64,000 nt of DNA from Bacteroidales bacterium UBA1180 (GTDB taxonomy: Bacteria > Bacteroidota > Bacteroidia > Bacteroidales > Paludibacteraceae): positions 7,515 to 71,514 of the forward strand of contig DBYS01000011.1 of the NCBI GenBank assembly GCA_002310195.1, written 5' to 3'. The number at the start of each line of letters is the position of its first letter. The first letter of the stretch is position 1. Under the pieces are notes generated by a model. The model made no database searches, was not told the DNA's origin, and saw nothing but the letters and a program-made list of their open reading frames with translations. Shown in pieces: positions 17,204-25,575 of this stretch. The translations under genes were made by a program, and so were the position numbers.

Positions 17204-17638
17204 ATGAAAAAGACTTTTTTAGTAGCAGTCATTGCTCTTTGTGGCATCGCTGCACAAGCACAAAATAAAGTATTTGAGAAATATGCCAAGATGCAAGGCG
17301 TGGAGTATGTGTGCATCAACAAGGCTATGTTCACTGCAGGTTTGTCATTGGCTACGGCAGGACAAGTTGTTTTTGATAGCATCAACACAAAAGGCACCGA
17401 TTTAGAAAAGTTCGCCAATTTCAATCGAATGATTATCATTACTGCTGAAGGCGACAAGAAACAACTACTCTCCAAAGATATTCAGAAGTTGGCGAAGGAA
17501 AAGGATTACGAAATCCTTATGGAGTCGCACTCCAACGGCAACGATGATGCGATATTTCTATCTTCTGATACAGAGTTCATCATCTGCAATATCCGCGAGG
17601 AAGATTGCTCTGTTGTGGTAATGCTCAAAGATAAATAA
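17204..17638 (+). CDS. DUF4252-type exported protein
   Basis: A 144-residue protein with a signal peptide (MKKTFLVAVIALCGIAAQAQ, likely cut after AQA) and a mature part typical of DUF4252: FEKYAKMQGVEYVCINK, FNRMIIITAEG and a final VVVMLKDK. It is 12 bp after the anti-sigma-like gene. Function is unknown; the fixed association with ECF sigma operons suggests a role in sensing or in the regulated response at the envelope. Confidence 0.85.
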   Translation: MKKTFLVAVIALCGIAAQAQNKVFEKYAKMQGVEYVCINKAMFTAGLSLATAGQVVFDSINTKGTDLEKFANFNRMIIITAEGDKKQLLSKDIQKLAKEKDYEILMESHSNGNDDAIFLSSDTEFIICNIREEDCSVVVMLKDK

Positions 17639-17640
17639 TT

Positions 17641-17835
17641 TGCCCCGTTCCATAAAGAAGACTTTATAGCAACCGTTTCACTACTATAAAGTTTTTTCGC
17701 ATACATTTCTTCATACATAGTATGTGGAACGGTTGCTCTATGCCCTTTAGCCTCCAAAAGGGTTGGCAACGTCTCAACAATGAAGATACCGAAAGCGGCA
17801 TTTTGAGTGGTGCAAAATGAGATATATCCGAGCAG
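17641..17835. repeat. Second copy of a dispersed repeat or decayed gene fragment
   Basis: Between DUF4252 and the terminator, the plus strand reads open from 17656 to a TGA at 17820, including a 32-codon frame from ATG 17722 that ends GILSGAK. The last 24 bases match the window's left edge (20 of 24). The minus strand is also open across this stretch. I see no promoter or known domain, so a mobile or repeated intergenic element or a pseudogene end is more likely than a working gene. Confidence 0.45.
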
Positions 17836-17846
17836 CATGCAAATCA

Positions 17847-17879
17847 AAAATCCCTACGGTTGATGTCCGTAGGGATTTT
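17847..17879. terminator. Bidirectional terminator between DUF4252 and htpG
   Basis: Perfect arms AAAATCCCTACGG and CCGTAGGGATTTT flank a short loop (TTGATGT). The A and T runs on both sides allow it to serve the plus-strand sigma operon and the minus-strand htpG. Confidence 0.85.
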
Positions 17880-17932
17880 GGGGAAAAATAGCAGTCAACG
17901 CTGCAGTTGAGCGCTGCTGTTCGGTTGACGAT

Positions 17933-20008
17933 TTACAGCAACTCAACACTGCGGTTGACGAACTTAGCCAGTGCCTCGCCCTTGAGCAGACCGGATGCAA
18001 GGAACGCTATATCCAGCAGCTGGCTGACCTTGTCGCGGAGCTCGCCATGTATGGCTTCGCCCTGATAATGCTGCTTGATCTGCTCGCGCAGAGCGGCAAT
18101 CTCCTTGGTGAAGTCGCGTTTGTCCTCGCCAAGTTTGGCTTCGGTATTGTTATCTTTGGCAGCAGCCTGCTCCTTGCGGAGAGCTTCAACCTGTTGGTTG
18201 AGATCGTCGAGGCTGTTGCCGGTAGCGGCTTTGATGTCGGCAAGCAAGGCTTGCACCTTCGGGTGAGCGATGTTCACCACAAGATTGTAGGAGTCCGGCA
18301 TCTGACCGTAGAACGACATGCCTTGCTGGTGAGCAGACATCTCTTTCATGCGTCGCATCCACTCGTTCTGGGTCAGGAACACAGGCAGTGCATCAGCATT
18401 GACATTCTCGAGGCTGACTACATAGTTGGCCTTGTCGTTCTTAGGCAGCAAGCCTTCGAAAGTGTAACGGAGCGCATCGGAGTCTGCCTCGCCAAGATTG
18501 GCTTCGGGTTTGTCGGCCTTGACAATCAGGTTCTCGATCACATCGCTGTCCACGCGGACGAAACGGAGAGCACCTTTCTTGTCATCCTCGCCAAGTTTGG
18601 CTTCGGAATATTTCTGCTCGAACTGGCTCATGGCATGTACGTCCAGTTCACCGTCCATAAGCAGCACGTCGTAGCCTTTCTCCTTCGCGCGCTGGATGTA
18701 GGTGTACGAAGCATCGGCATCCTGGGCGTAAAGAAGGATCAGGTCGCCGTTCTTGTCAGTCTGGGCGTCTTTGACCTTAGCCTTGTACTCATCGAGGGTG
18801 AAGTACTGCTTGTCAACGTTCTTCATGAGCGCAAAACCGATAGCACGATCGTAGAATTTCTCGTCGCTGAGCATACCGAATTGGATGAAGAGTTTGATGT
18901 CGTCCCACTTCTTCTCAAAGTCGGCGCGGTCGTTCTTGTAGAGTTCTGCCAATTTGTCAGCCACCTTCTTGGTGATGTGCGAGGATATCTTCTTGACGTT
19001 GTTGTCGCTCTGCAAATACGAACGGCTGACGTTCAGCGGTATATCCGGACTGTCGATAACGCCGTGAAGCAGTGTCAGGTACTCCGGAACGATGTTCGAC
19101 ACCTCGTCGGTAACGAAGACTTGATTGCAGTATAGCTGGATCTTGTTGCGATGAACGTCGAGGTTGTTCTTGATCTTCGGGAAATAGAGGATACCCGTCA
19201 GGTGGAACGGATAATCGACGTTGAGATGGATGTGGAACAGCGGCTCATCAAACTGCATAGGATAGAGTTCGCGGTAGAAGGCTTTGTAGTCCTCTTCTTT
19301 GAGGTCAGCAGGCTTGCGTGTCCAAGCAGGGTTGGTGTTGTTGACGATGTTCTCTTCGCCGGTCTCAACCTGCTTGCCGTCTTTCCACTCCTTCTTCATG
19401 CCGAAGGCGATCTCAACGGGCAGGAACTTACAGTACTTCTTGAGCAGGCCTTCGATGGTTGCGTCCTCGAGGTACTGGCTGAACTCGTCGTTGATATGCA
19501 GCACAACGTCTGTTCCGCGCTCGGATTTGATGGTCTCTTCCATCGTATATTCGGGGTTGCCCTCGCACGACCAGTGCACAGCTTTGGCGTTGTCGTCATA
19601 GCTCTGGCTGAAGATCTCAACCTTGTCGCTGACCATGAACGCCGAATAGAAGCCCAGACCGAAATGGCCGATGATGGCTTCGGCTTTGTCCTTGTACTGA
19701 TTGACGAACTCTTCGGCGCCGGAGAATGCGATCTGGTTGATGTACTTATCCACCTCTTCGGCCGTCATGCCTATGCCATGATCGCTGATGGTGAGAGTTT
19801 TCTTATCCTTATCAATACGTACACGCACGCGCATGTCGCCGAGTTCGCCTTTGAACGTGCCGGCGGTGGAGAGAGTCTTGAGTTTCTGCGTGGCATCCAC
19901 AGCGTTGCTGATCATCTCACGCAAGAAGATCTCGTGATCCGAATACAGAAATTTCTTGATGACGGGGAAAATGTTGTCAGACGTTACCCCAATGTTTCCT
20001 TTGCTCAT
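17933..20008 (-). CDS. htpG: Molecular chaperone HtpG (Hsp90)
   Basis: ATP-dependent dimeric chaperone of 691 residues. The GHKL ATPase has EIFLREMISNAVDATQKL near residue 30, DHGIGMTAEEV near 78 and GHFGLGFYSAFMV near 114, followed by the middle domain (NVSRSYLQSD) and a C-terminal dimerisation region ending FVNRSVELL. Compared with Bacteroides HtpG from memory, three places carry extra or altered LGE-containing peptides (EAKLGED, EANLGEA, TEAKLGED) encoded by a palindromic DNA repeat described separately. It is monocistronic, divergent from hpf, with an inverted repeat in the shared intergenic region. Confidence 0.97.
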   Translation of the reverse strand: MSKGNIGVTSDNIFPVIKKFLYSDHEIFLREMISNAVDATQKLKTLSTAGTFKGELGDMRVRVRIDKDKKTLTISDHGIGMTAEEVDKYINQIAFSGAEEFVNQYKDKAEAIIGHFGLGFYSAFMVSDKVEIFSQSYDDNAKAVHWSCEGNPEYTMEETIKSERGTDVVLHINDEFSQYLEDATIEGLLKKYCKFLPVEIAFGMKKEWKDGKQVETGEENIVNNTNPAWTRKPADLKEEDYKAFYRELYPMQFDEPLFHIHLNVDYPFHLTGILYFPKIKNNLDVHRNKIQLYCNQVFVTDEVSNIVPEYLTLLHGVIDSPDIPLNVSRSYLQSDNNVKKISSHITKKVADKLAELYKNDRADFEKKWDDIKLFIQFGMLSDEKFYDRAIGFALMKNVDKQYFTLDEYKAKVKDAQTDKNGDLILLYAQDADASYTYIQRAKEKGYDVLLMDGELDVHAMSQFEQKYSEAKLGEDDKKGALRFVRVDSDVIENLIVKADKPEANLGEADSDALRYTFEGLLPKNDKANYVVSLENVNADALPVFLTQNEWMRRMKEMSAHQQGMSFYGQMPDSYNLVVNIAHPKVQALLADIKAATGNSLDDLNQQVEALRKEQAAAKDNNTEAKLGEDKRDFTKEIAALREQIKQHYQGEAIHGELRDKVSQLLDIAFLASGLLKGEALAKFVNRSVELL
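18123..18606 (-). repeat. Three in-frame copies of a palindromic 22-bp repeat inside htpG
   Basis: Copies lie at 18123-18144, 18487-18507 and 18585-18606. The first and third are identical over 22 bp. On the coding strand the core is GCCAAACTTGGC, a hairpin with arms GCCAA/TTGGC; the middle copy has GCCAATCTTGGC, keeping the arms and changing only the loop. All three are read in the same frame and give AKLGE or ANLGE. Confidence 0.9.
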
Positions 20009-20103
20009 ATTTGTAGTTGTTTAATATTAGTCGAATCGATCTATGCGTAGCCACGGTCGGCTACTGCCTTCACCCTAATTTGTGCAATAATCGTTCCAAA
20101 GAC

Positions 20104-20124
20104 TGCCAAACTGACATTTTGGCA
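20104..20124. promoter_or_regulatory. Inverted repeat between divergent htpG and hpf, candidate operator
   Basis: Perfect 7-bp arms TGCCAAA and TTTGGCA are separated by 7 bp. No standard Bacteroidetes promoter with 20-bp spacing is obvious for either gene, so a stress-responsive regulator acting on both is plausible but unproven. Confidence 0.4.
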
Positions 20125-20184
20125 TAATTTTTGTTGTATATTTAGTACACCTAAGTGCAACTAATCACATTAAATTATACTATC

Positions 20185-20463
20185 ATGAAACTGAACGTTC
20201 AACCATTGAACTTCGAGATTGCCAAGCAGCTCGAAGATTACATCAACAAAAAAACTGCCCGTTTCGGTCGTCATCTGCGCGAGGACGACGAGTTGAATAT
20301 CCGTCTGTCGGTTGTTAAGCCGGCCACTATCCTGAACAAGCAGGCTGACATCCGTATCGGTGACCTGTTTGCCTCTAAGACCTGCGACACGTTTGAGCAA
20401 GCCATCGCCGAGGCACTGGATGCTCTGGATGCACGTATTGAGAAGCGTAAGGAGAACGCGTGA
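20185..20463 (+). CDS. hpf: Ribosome hibernation-promoting factor, short form
   Basis: A 92-residue HPF/YfiA-family protein that binds the 30S decoding region of idle ribosomes. Family features are FEIAKQLEDYINKKTARFGR, IRLSVVKP, QADIRIGDLFASKTCDTFEQAI and a C-terminal helix ALDALDARIEKRK. The ATG at 20185 (MKLNVQPLNF) is preferred over upstream starts because the family begins with this strand. Divergent from htpG; a bidirectional terminator follows. Confidence 0.88.
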   Translation: MKLNVQPLNFEIAKQLEDYINKKTARFGRHLREDDELNIRLSVVKPATILNKQADIRIGDLFASKTCDTFEQAIAEALDALDARIEKRKENA

Positions 20464-20570
20464 GTACTATGTGAGTATAGTAATCACAAGGTAATGACGC
20501 AGTAATAACACGGAAATCACCCCGTAATCACCCCGTTTTGGTAGAATAAAGGACCGATAACGGAACGAAA

Positions 20571-20600
20571 AAGGCTCACCCCAGTATTGAGGTGAGCCTT
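20571..20600. terminator. Terminator shared by hpf and the minus-strand secreted-protein unit
   Basis: Ten-base perfect arms AAGGCTCACC and GGTGAGCCTT with a 10-base loop, preceded by an A-run and followed by TTTT, so it can work in both directions. Confidence 0.85.
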
Positions 20601-20666
20601 TTGTGTGTAGCATTGGCAGAGAGTGCTACATTGTACAGAGAGCGCTACTCTACTCGGAGAGATCTA

Positions 20667-20780
20667 TTAGGGCCACTGCTGCGGTTCTCCGCCTGTATCT
20701 GAACCGGCTAATTGCATGAGATAGCGCTCGCCGGCAATGATTAGAACAGACGTCTCCGGTGCTATGTATGTTGCTTTCAT
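20667..20780 (-). CDS. 37-residue peptide gene after the giant secreted protein
   Basis: Reads MKATYIAPETSVLIIAGE at the start and ends GEPQQWP before TAA. It begins 12 bp after the stop of the 1458-residue gene on the same strand, so it is probably co-transcribed. The pattern K-x-x-Y-x-x-P at the N-terminus followed by hydrophobic residues and a Gly/Asp-rich polar tail resembles the many small Bacteroidales peptides with a K-Y-x-P start. The function of such peptides is unknown. No signal peptide. Confidence 0.65.
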   Translation of the reverse strand: MKATYIAPETSVLIIAGERYLMQLAGSDTGGEPQQWP

Positions 20781-20792
20781 TGTGATACGTGT

Positions 20793-23700
20793 TTAGAGGG
20801 TTGAGACTTTCTTACCCTGAGCGTCATACAAGATACCGTCGCGGAGGATGAAGAGTTGTCCGTTAACAATCATTTTCTCTACAAAATCTGTGCCACGTTT
20901 GTCGTTGTCGATAGCGTCAACGCCAGTTGCGGTATTTTGCACGCGACGAACAACTTGCAGGGCGTACGAGGTGTCCGAACCGGCATTGAGAGAGAATGTA
21001 TAGTCACTCATCGTGAGATTCCAAACGATAACGCCGTTGCGGGTCAGATAAACATCCTCCATCGGGTTGCTATTGAGCGAGAGGGTGTACTCGCCATCCT
21101 TCGGAGCATAGATGCCCAGCGGAATGATTGCCTCGTTGCCATTGTAAGCAACATCGGCAGCGCCGAGCGTTGTGCCCTTAGCATTCGCCCAGATGCGAGC
21201 GACAGAGACGCCTGTTGTAGCGCCCATCTTCATCACATCCTTACCGATGGTGTAGGTGGTAGCAGCGTTGTCGTCGCAGGTAACGAACAGTTTGTCGCTG
21301 GACTTGCCGTTCACACTGAGCGAGAGATTAACGAAGCAGACGTCACTCTCTGTGTCGCGTTGCGGCGCACGCAGCAGGCCTGTCGTGGCATCACTGGCAT
21401 CCTGCATGGTGATCGTACTATTGTTAGTCGTTGCTTGAACGAAGTATGCTGCGCCGACAACTAAGGCGTTGCCTGTGGTGAGCTCGATGTCATAGGCGTT
21501 GGTCGAGTGGTTGTAGAGCTGTGCGTAACGCGGCGTTGATGCGTAGGTAACGTACGAAGTTGTACCGTTGCCTATGCTGTTCCAGCCTTTGTCTTTCTCG
21601 TCGCCATCGGTAACGTTCAGCGTTTGAGTCATCGCGGTGTTGAAGTTGCCGTCCTGAGTCTTGGTGAAACGATAGGTGTTCAGGGCATTCTCGACGGTCA
21701 TCAGGTAACCTGTGCCCGGCTGAAGGATGCTGCGGTACTTCTTCCAGCCATACTTGCCTTGCGCGCGCAGATCCTCATGGTAGTCCATGATAGCGTAGTT
21801 CACTTCGTTGACAGCTTTCACCCAGTTGCCGTTATCCAGACGATAGACGCCCTGCATTGCATCAACGGGGAACGGAACAGTGAAACTATACCAGCCGTAA
21901 GAGGCCGAGCCTGACGGATCGAGATCGAGGATGAAGTACGCTTCGCCGTGGGTTGTCAGTTGCAACGGGTTGCTAACCTGACCGGATTTCGGTTGCTCAT
22001 TCTGGAAGTTGGAGTACAGCGTGAAGTCGTTGACATTGACTGCACCGTTGCCGAGTATGAGCTGACCACCCGCCTCGACGATGATGTTGCCGTAGGTCTC
22101 ACGCGACAAAGAGTTACCTGCGCCGATGGTCAAGACAGCGCCGTCAGCGATGGTAAGTGTCTTGCCCTCATTGACAGTAAGACCCGTTACCTCAACATCA
22201 CTCGAAAGAGTAACATCGGCATTAATGATTACTCGATCAAACTCTGTGGGCACCTCGCCACTCGACCAGTTTGTACCGTCTCCCCAATTGGTATTTTCCG
22301 AACCGATAAAGATTACACCCTCTACTACCGTAACTACAAACTCTGCTGTCGTTGCGGTATAATAGTTTGTCTCTTCTTTCGAAGCACGGAGCGTATAGTC
22401 GCCTATCACTACTGCCGAGAATTGGTCGCCATCAAGCGTTGCATTGGCAGCGTTGCTGCTTGTTATCTCGTAGGTAATGGCTCCCTCATCCGAACGGGAG
22501 GTAATCAAGGTTGTCAGGTCTAACTCAATTGTATTAGCCTGCTCACTGACTACAACAGTTCCGTTATCAAACACAAGTGTTGCAGGAGTCAAATCAATAT
22601 GGAACTCGCGGTCAACAGGTTCGGCTGCATTGTAGCAACCATCGCCAACTTGCGAAGCACGGAACGTAACATCACCAGCCTTGAGGATCGTCACTACACC
22701 AGTGTTCTCATCCACAGTAGCCACATCGTCACCGCTTACGACCGTATATGTCGGATTTAACTCAGACGAAGCTGAAGCGTTGAGTGTGATATCATTGGTT
22801 GTGATGTAGTTCTGCTCTTGCGTCCACGAGATAGCCTGATCACGTTTGATGGTTGTGCCTGTTACGGTGATCTCTTTGTAGAACACCTCGTTATTGATGA
22901 TGATCTTGCCATCAAACGTACCTGCAACGTCAGATGAGTAGGTAACAGTGATAGTGTTCGAGCCATCGTTGCAACCGGTGTTCGATATTTTCGCCTGCGA
23001 AACAGTGAACTTCGAGTTAGTAGACGAGATATTGATTTGTGTACCGTTTTGCGGCATACTCCAATCAATGGTAAAGGTCTTGGTCACAGCGTCGCCGCAA
23101 TAAAGCGGTGCGTTGTTATTCGTCTTGTCGAAGGTCAGCGTCTCAGCAGAGAGGTTGAGATAGGTAAAACGAGAGAGTTTGATATTCTTGTAGTACTTCG
23201 AGAATGTACCGCCGGTCTTCGCGCCGAAACGAATATGCGTGATATTGTGTACCGGCAAGTTGTAAGGTCCGAAGTCTTGATAACTATCAGACAGTTCCGG
23301 CGAAACGAGATCCCTCCATGAATTACCATTATCGGTAGAATATTGGGCGACAAAGTAATTTGCTCCCAGCAAATCCTTCTTCGCACTAAACGACAAGCTC
23401 TTTACAGGCTCACTAACTGCGATAGGAGTATCGAAGTGGCCTGAGAAGTCTGTTATACCGGTTGCAAACGAATGCTCACTTGCGTCATCAATCACATAGC
23501 ACACCACTTCTGCAGCGAGGCGTACATCAATAGCGAGAGTGGATTCACCTGCCTCGTAGTAGTAGTTCTCGGCTTGTGTTACCTGCCAAACGGCCTCACC
23601 GGACATATTGCCACTGTAGATAGCTTTCTGGTCGGGATAGTAGGTAGCAATGTTTTGACCTGCGATCTGCTCGACGTTGATAGGGCAGTTGGCGTAATCG

Positions 23701-25169
23701 GTGTTCGTAGCAGTGAAAGTGAAGAGGTTATCGTAGCTATTGATCTCTATCTCTTTGCGGTAGTGCTCTACGCCTTTGACGAGAATGGTGTTCTCGTGTT
23801 TGTTGATGGTAAGTGTCAGTTCTGCTTCGCCGGCATAGAAGTATTCCGATGCTGGCTGCGTTACTTTGAGTTTTACCTCGCCAGCCTGGCCTAATGTCAA
23901 CGTGGAGCCGGTGAGTGTAGGAGCGGTTGCGCCGGTGTTGTTTGTGCCGGAAGGCGTGAAGGAAACGAGGGTATAGGTCTTTGTATCCTCGTCGTTGTTA
24001 CTTACCCAAAGAGTATTGAGGTCAAGAGCGGGATCACCTACAAGATAGGTCTTTGACTCAGCACCATTCCATGTGTAATTGGGAGATGCGATGTCAGCCC
24101 AATGTGCCTTGAGGGTTACATTGGCTGTCGGGTTGTAGTTAGCGTCCTTTGAGCCAATATATGTATCACCAAGATACCATCCGACGAACACTTTGCCTTC
24201 TTTTGTTGCTTTCTGCAAGGTGATAGTGCCGCCCGTCCAGAGGGCATAGAGGTTGACTGTTGCGCCGTTGGTTGAAGTAAGGTTCTTGACAGATGCCTGG
24301 TTATTGTATTTCTTTTCGCCGGTTGCACTTTCAGCCCAACCACTAAAAGAATATGTAGCCGTTTCAGAAGCCTTGGCGTAGGTACCACCATCCGTATCGT
24401 ATGTTACGGTAAACGAGCGCGCGAACGCATTGGCAGTCAGTGTAGCCGACTTGTCGTAGGTCAGTGTCTGCTTGCTCATCGAGCCGCTGGAGTTGCCGTT
24501 ACCGTTGAACTGGACATAGTAGGTGTTCGCTTTCCACTGGGCGTAGAGGTTAATGACTGCGCCATTGGTTGAAGTGATATTTGTAACAGAAGCCTGATTG
24601 GCAAATGAATTCCCTGTTCCATCCGCTTTGGTATTCCAACCGTTGAAAGTGTAACCCTCCTTTGTAAATGAGTTCGCTGTGAGTGTCCATGCGACATCAT
24701 AGGTGCAGGTATGTTCACTCATACTTCCTGATCCGCCATTGCCGTTGAACTTAATGGTGTAAGTGTTAGGAATGAACTTGGCATAATAAGCATCAGTTCT
24801 GGCTTTATTTTTAGATTGGCTCGTTTCGTATGGGTTTGCCGTCTGTTTCCCAGAGGTGCAAGCTGTATTGGTGTACCAAGCATCAAACGTGTATCCGGTT
24901 GCTGCTGTTGCTGTAAACTTGCTTTTGGCCCAACGAACTGCGCTCATGCTAAAAGTTTTCGTTACGACCGTTGTGCTTGTTGCTGTTCCTGTTTGCTGTG
25001 TAAATCCGTAGCCATCGATTATTTCTACCTTGGCCGTGCCTTTTCCTGATGCTACAGAGGTTTTTGCAGTAAGCGTAGCTCCCCACGCATTGCTGCTCAT
25101 CGCGAGCAGGGCAAGTGCTACTAACAGGGGTTTTTGAATGAATTGTTTGAATGTGTAAATATGTTTCAT
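20793..25169 (-). CDS. Giant secreted InlB-repeat surface protein with T9SS-like C-terminal tail
   Basis: A 1458-residue exported protein. The signal peptide ends near ALLAMSSNAWGA. Residues about 30-360 hold several Listeria-Bacteroides (InlB_B) repeats with YTFNGWNTKADGTG-type segments. Several Ig-like or immunoglobulin-type beta domains follow (AEPVDREFHIDLTPATLVF region), then a right-handed repeat-like segment (DVEVTGLTVNEGKTLTIADG) and a large C-terminal beta region. The last ~25 residues (MIVNGQLFILRDGILYDAQG) resemble the C-terminal tail of Bacteroidales secreted proteins, and the protein at 42120 has the same tail. Probably displayed at the cell surface in adhesion; the type 9 secretion assignment is inferred from the tail. 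Confidence 0.82.
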   Translation of the reverse strand: MKHIYTFKQFIQKPLLVALALLAMSSNAWGATLTAKTSVASGKGTAKVEIIDGYGFTQQTGTATSTTVVTKTFSMSAVRWAKSKFTATAATGYTFDAWYTNTACTSGKQTANPYETSQSKNKARTDAYYAKFIPNTYTIKFNGNGGSGSMSEHTCTYDVAWTLTANSFTKEGYTFNGWNTKADGTGNSFANQASVTNITSTNGAVINLYAQWKANTYYVQFNGNGNSSGSMSKQTLTYDKSATLTANAFARSFTVTYDTDGGTYAKASETATYSFSGWAESATGEKKYNNQASVKNLTSTNGATVNLYALWTGGTITLQKATKEGKVFVGWYLGDTYIGSKDANYNPTANVTLKAHWADIASPNYTWNGAESKTYLVGDPALDLNTLWVSNNDEDTKTYTLVSFTPSGTNNTGATAPTLTGSTLTLGQAGEVKLKVTQPASEYFYAGEAELTLTINKHENTILVKGVEHYRKEIEINSYDNLFTFTATNTDYANCPINVEQIAGQNIATYYPDQKAIYSGNMSGEAVWQVTQAENYYYEAGESTLAIDVRLAAEVVCYVIDDASEHSFATGITDFSGHFDTPIAVSEPVKSLSFSAKKDLLGANYFVAQYSTDNGNSWRDLVSPELSDSYQDFGPYNLPVHNITHIRFGAKTGGTFSKYYKNIKLSRFTYLNLSAETLTFDKTNNNAPLYCGDAVTKTFTIDWSMPQNGTQINISSTNSKFTVSQAKISNTGCNDGSNTITVTYSSDVAGTFDGKIIINNEVFYKEITVTGTTIKRDQAISWTQEQNYITTNDITLNASASSELNPTYTVVSGDDVATVDENTGVVTILKAGDVTFRASQVGDGCYNAAEPVDREFHIDLTPATLVFDNGTVVVSEQANTIELDLTTLITSRSDEGAITYEITSSNAANATLDGDQFSAVVIGDYTLRASKEETNYYTATTAEFVVTVVEGVIFIGSENTNWGDGTNWSSGEVPTEFDRVIINADVTLSSDVEVTGLTVNEGKTLTIADGAVLTIGAGNSLSRETYGNIIVEAGGQLILGNGAVNVNDFTLYSNFQNEQPKSGQVSNPLQLTTHGEAYFILDLDPSGSASYGWYSFTVPFPVDAMQGVYRLDNGNWVKAVNEVNYAIMDYHEDLRAQGKYGWKKYRSILQPGTGYLMTVENALNTYRFTKTQDGNFNTAMTQTLNVTDGDEKDKGWNSIGNGTTSYVTYASTPRYAQLYNHSTNAYDIELTTGNALVVGAAYFVQATTNNSTITMQDASDATTGLLRAPQRDTESDVCFVNLSLSVNGKSSDKLFVTCDDNAATTYTIGKDVMKMGATTGVSVARIWANAKGTTLGAADVAYNGNEAIIPLGIYAPKDGEYTLSLNSNPMEDVYLTRNGVIVWNLTMSDYTFSLNAGSDTSYALQVVRRVQNTATGVDAIDNDKRGTDFVEKMIVNGQLFILRDGILYDAQGKKVSTL

Positions 25170-25307
25170 ATTTGTTGATATTTTTCTGTTTGTTGTTTGT
25201 TTACTGCTGATTTTATGTTGTATAACATGTTTCTGTATTTCGGCGAAAATGTTCTATTTTTAATGCAAATCACAATAAAATGCAACAATTTAGGCCAAAA
25301 ACGGTTG

Positions 25308-25339
25308 CAAAGTTAAGAAATATATTTAATATATGCAAG
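25308..25339 (-). promoter_or_regulatory. Promoter of the giant secreted-protein gene
   Basis: On the minus strand, -33 CTTG (plus 25336-25339) and -7 TAACTTTG (plus 25308-25315) are 20 bp apart. The leader is about 130 bases. Confidence 0.7.
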
Positions 25340-25514
25340 TTTTTCGCGGACAATTTTTCGGCATGTATAAATTATAGCAACCTATTCGTAAAAATCGTAC
25401 ACCCTGCAACCTGCAGTATGCAAATAACAGGGGATAGTTTGACACCTCAATGTCTCAAAATCAAGCATATAAGCGTTGTGAGAGTTATCGGCAGGAAGAT
25501 TTTCTGCGCCAACT

Positions 25515-25546
25515 CTTGCAAATGTCGAAAAAAAGTGTTAACTTTG
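25515..25546 (+). promoter_or_regulatory. Promoter of the FecCD permease gene
   Basis: -33 CTTG at 25515-25518 and -7 TAACTTTG at 25539-25546, 20 bp apart. The span 25340-25514 between the two divergent promoters shows no gene. Confidence 0.75.
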
Positions 25547-25575
25547 CAGGCGATTTCGGGATTTCGGCATCATGA

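Noticed and set aside
18047..20050. Long plus-strand reading frames (362 and 299 codons) opposite htpG
   Set aside because: They are shadows of a highly expressed conserved gene with biased codons; no start signal, promoter or family resemblance is seen.
20117..20136. Sigma-54 promoter before hpf (TGGCATAATTTTTG)
   Set aside because: The -12 element has GT in place of GC, no enhancer site is evident, and the GG is already part of an inverted repeat.
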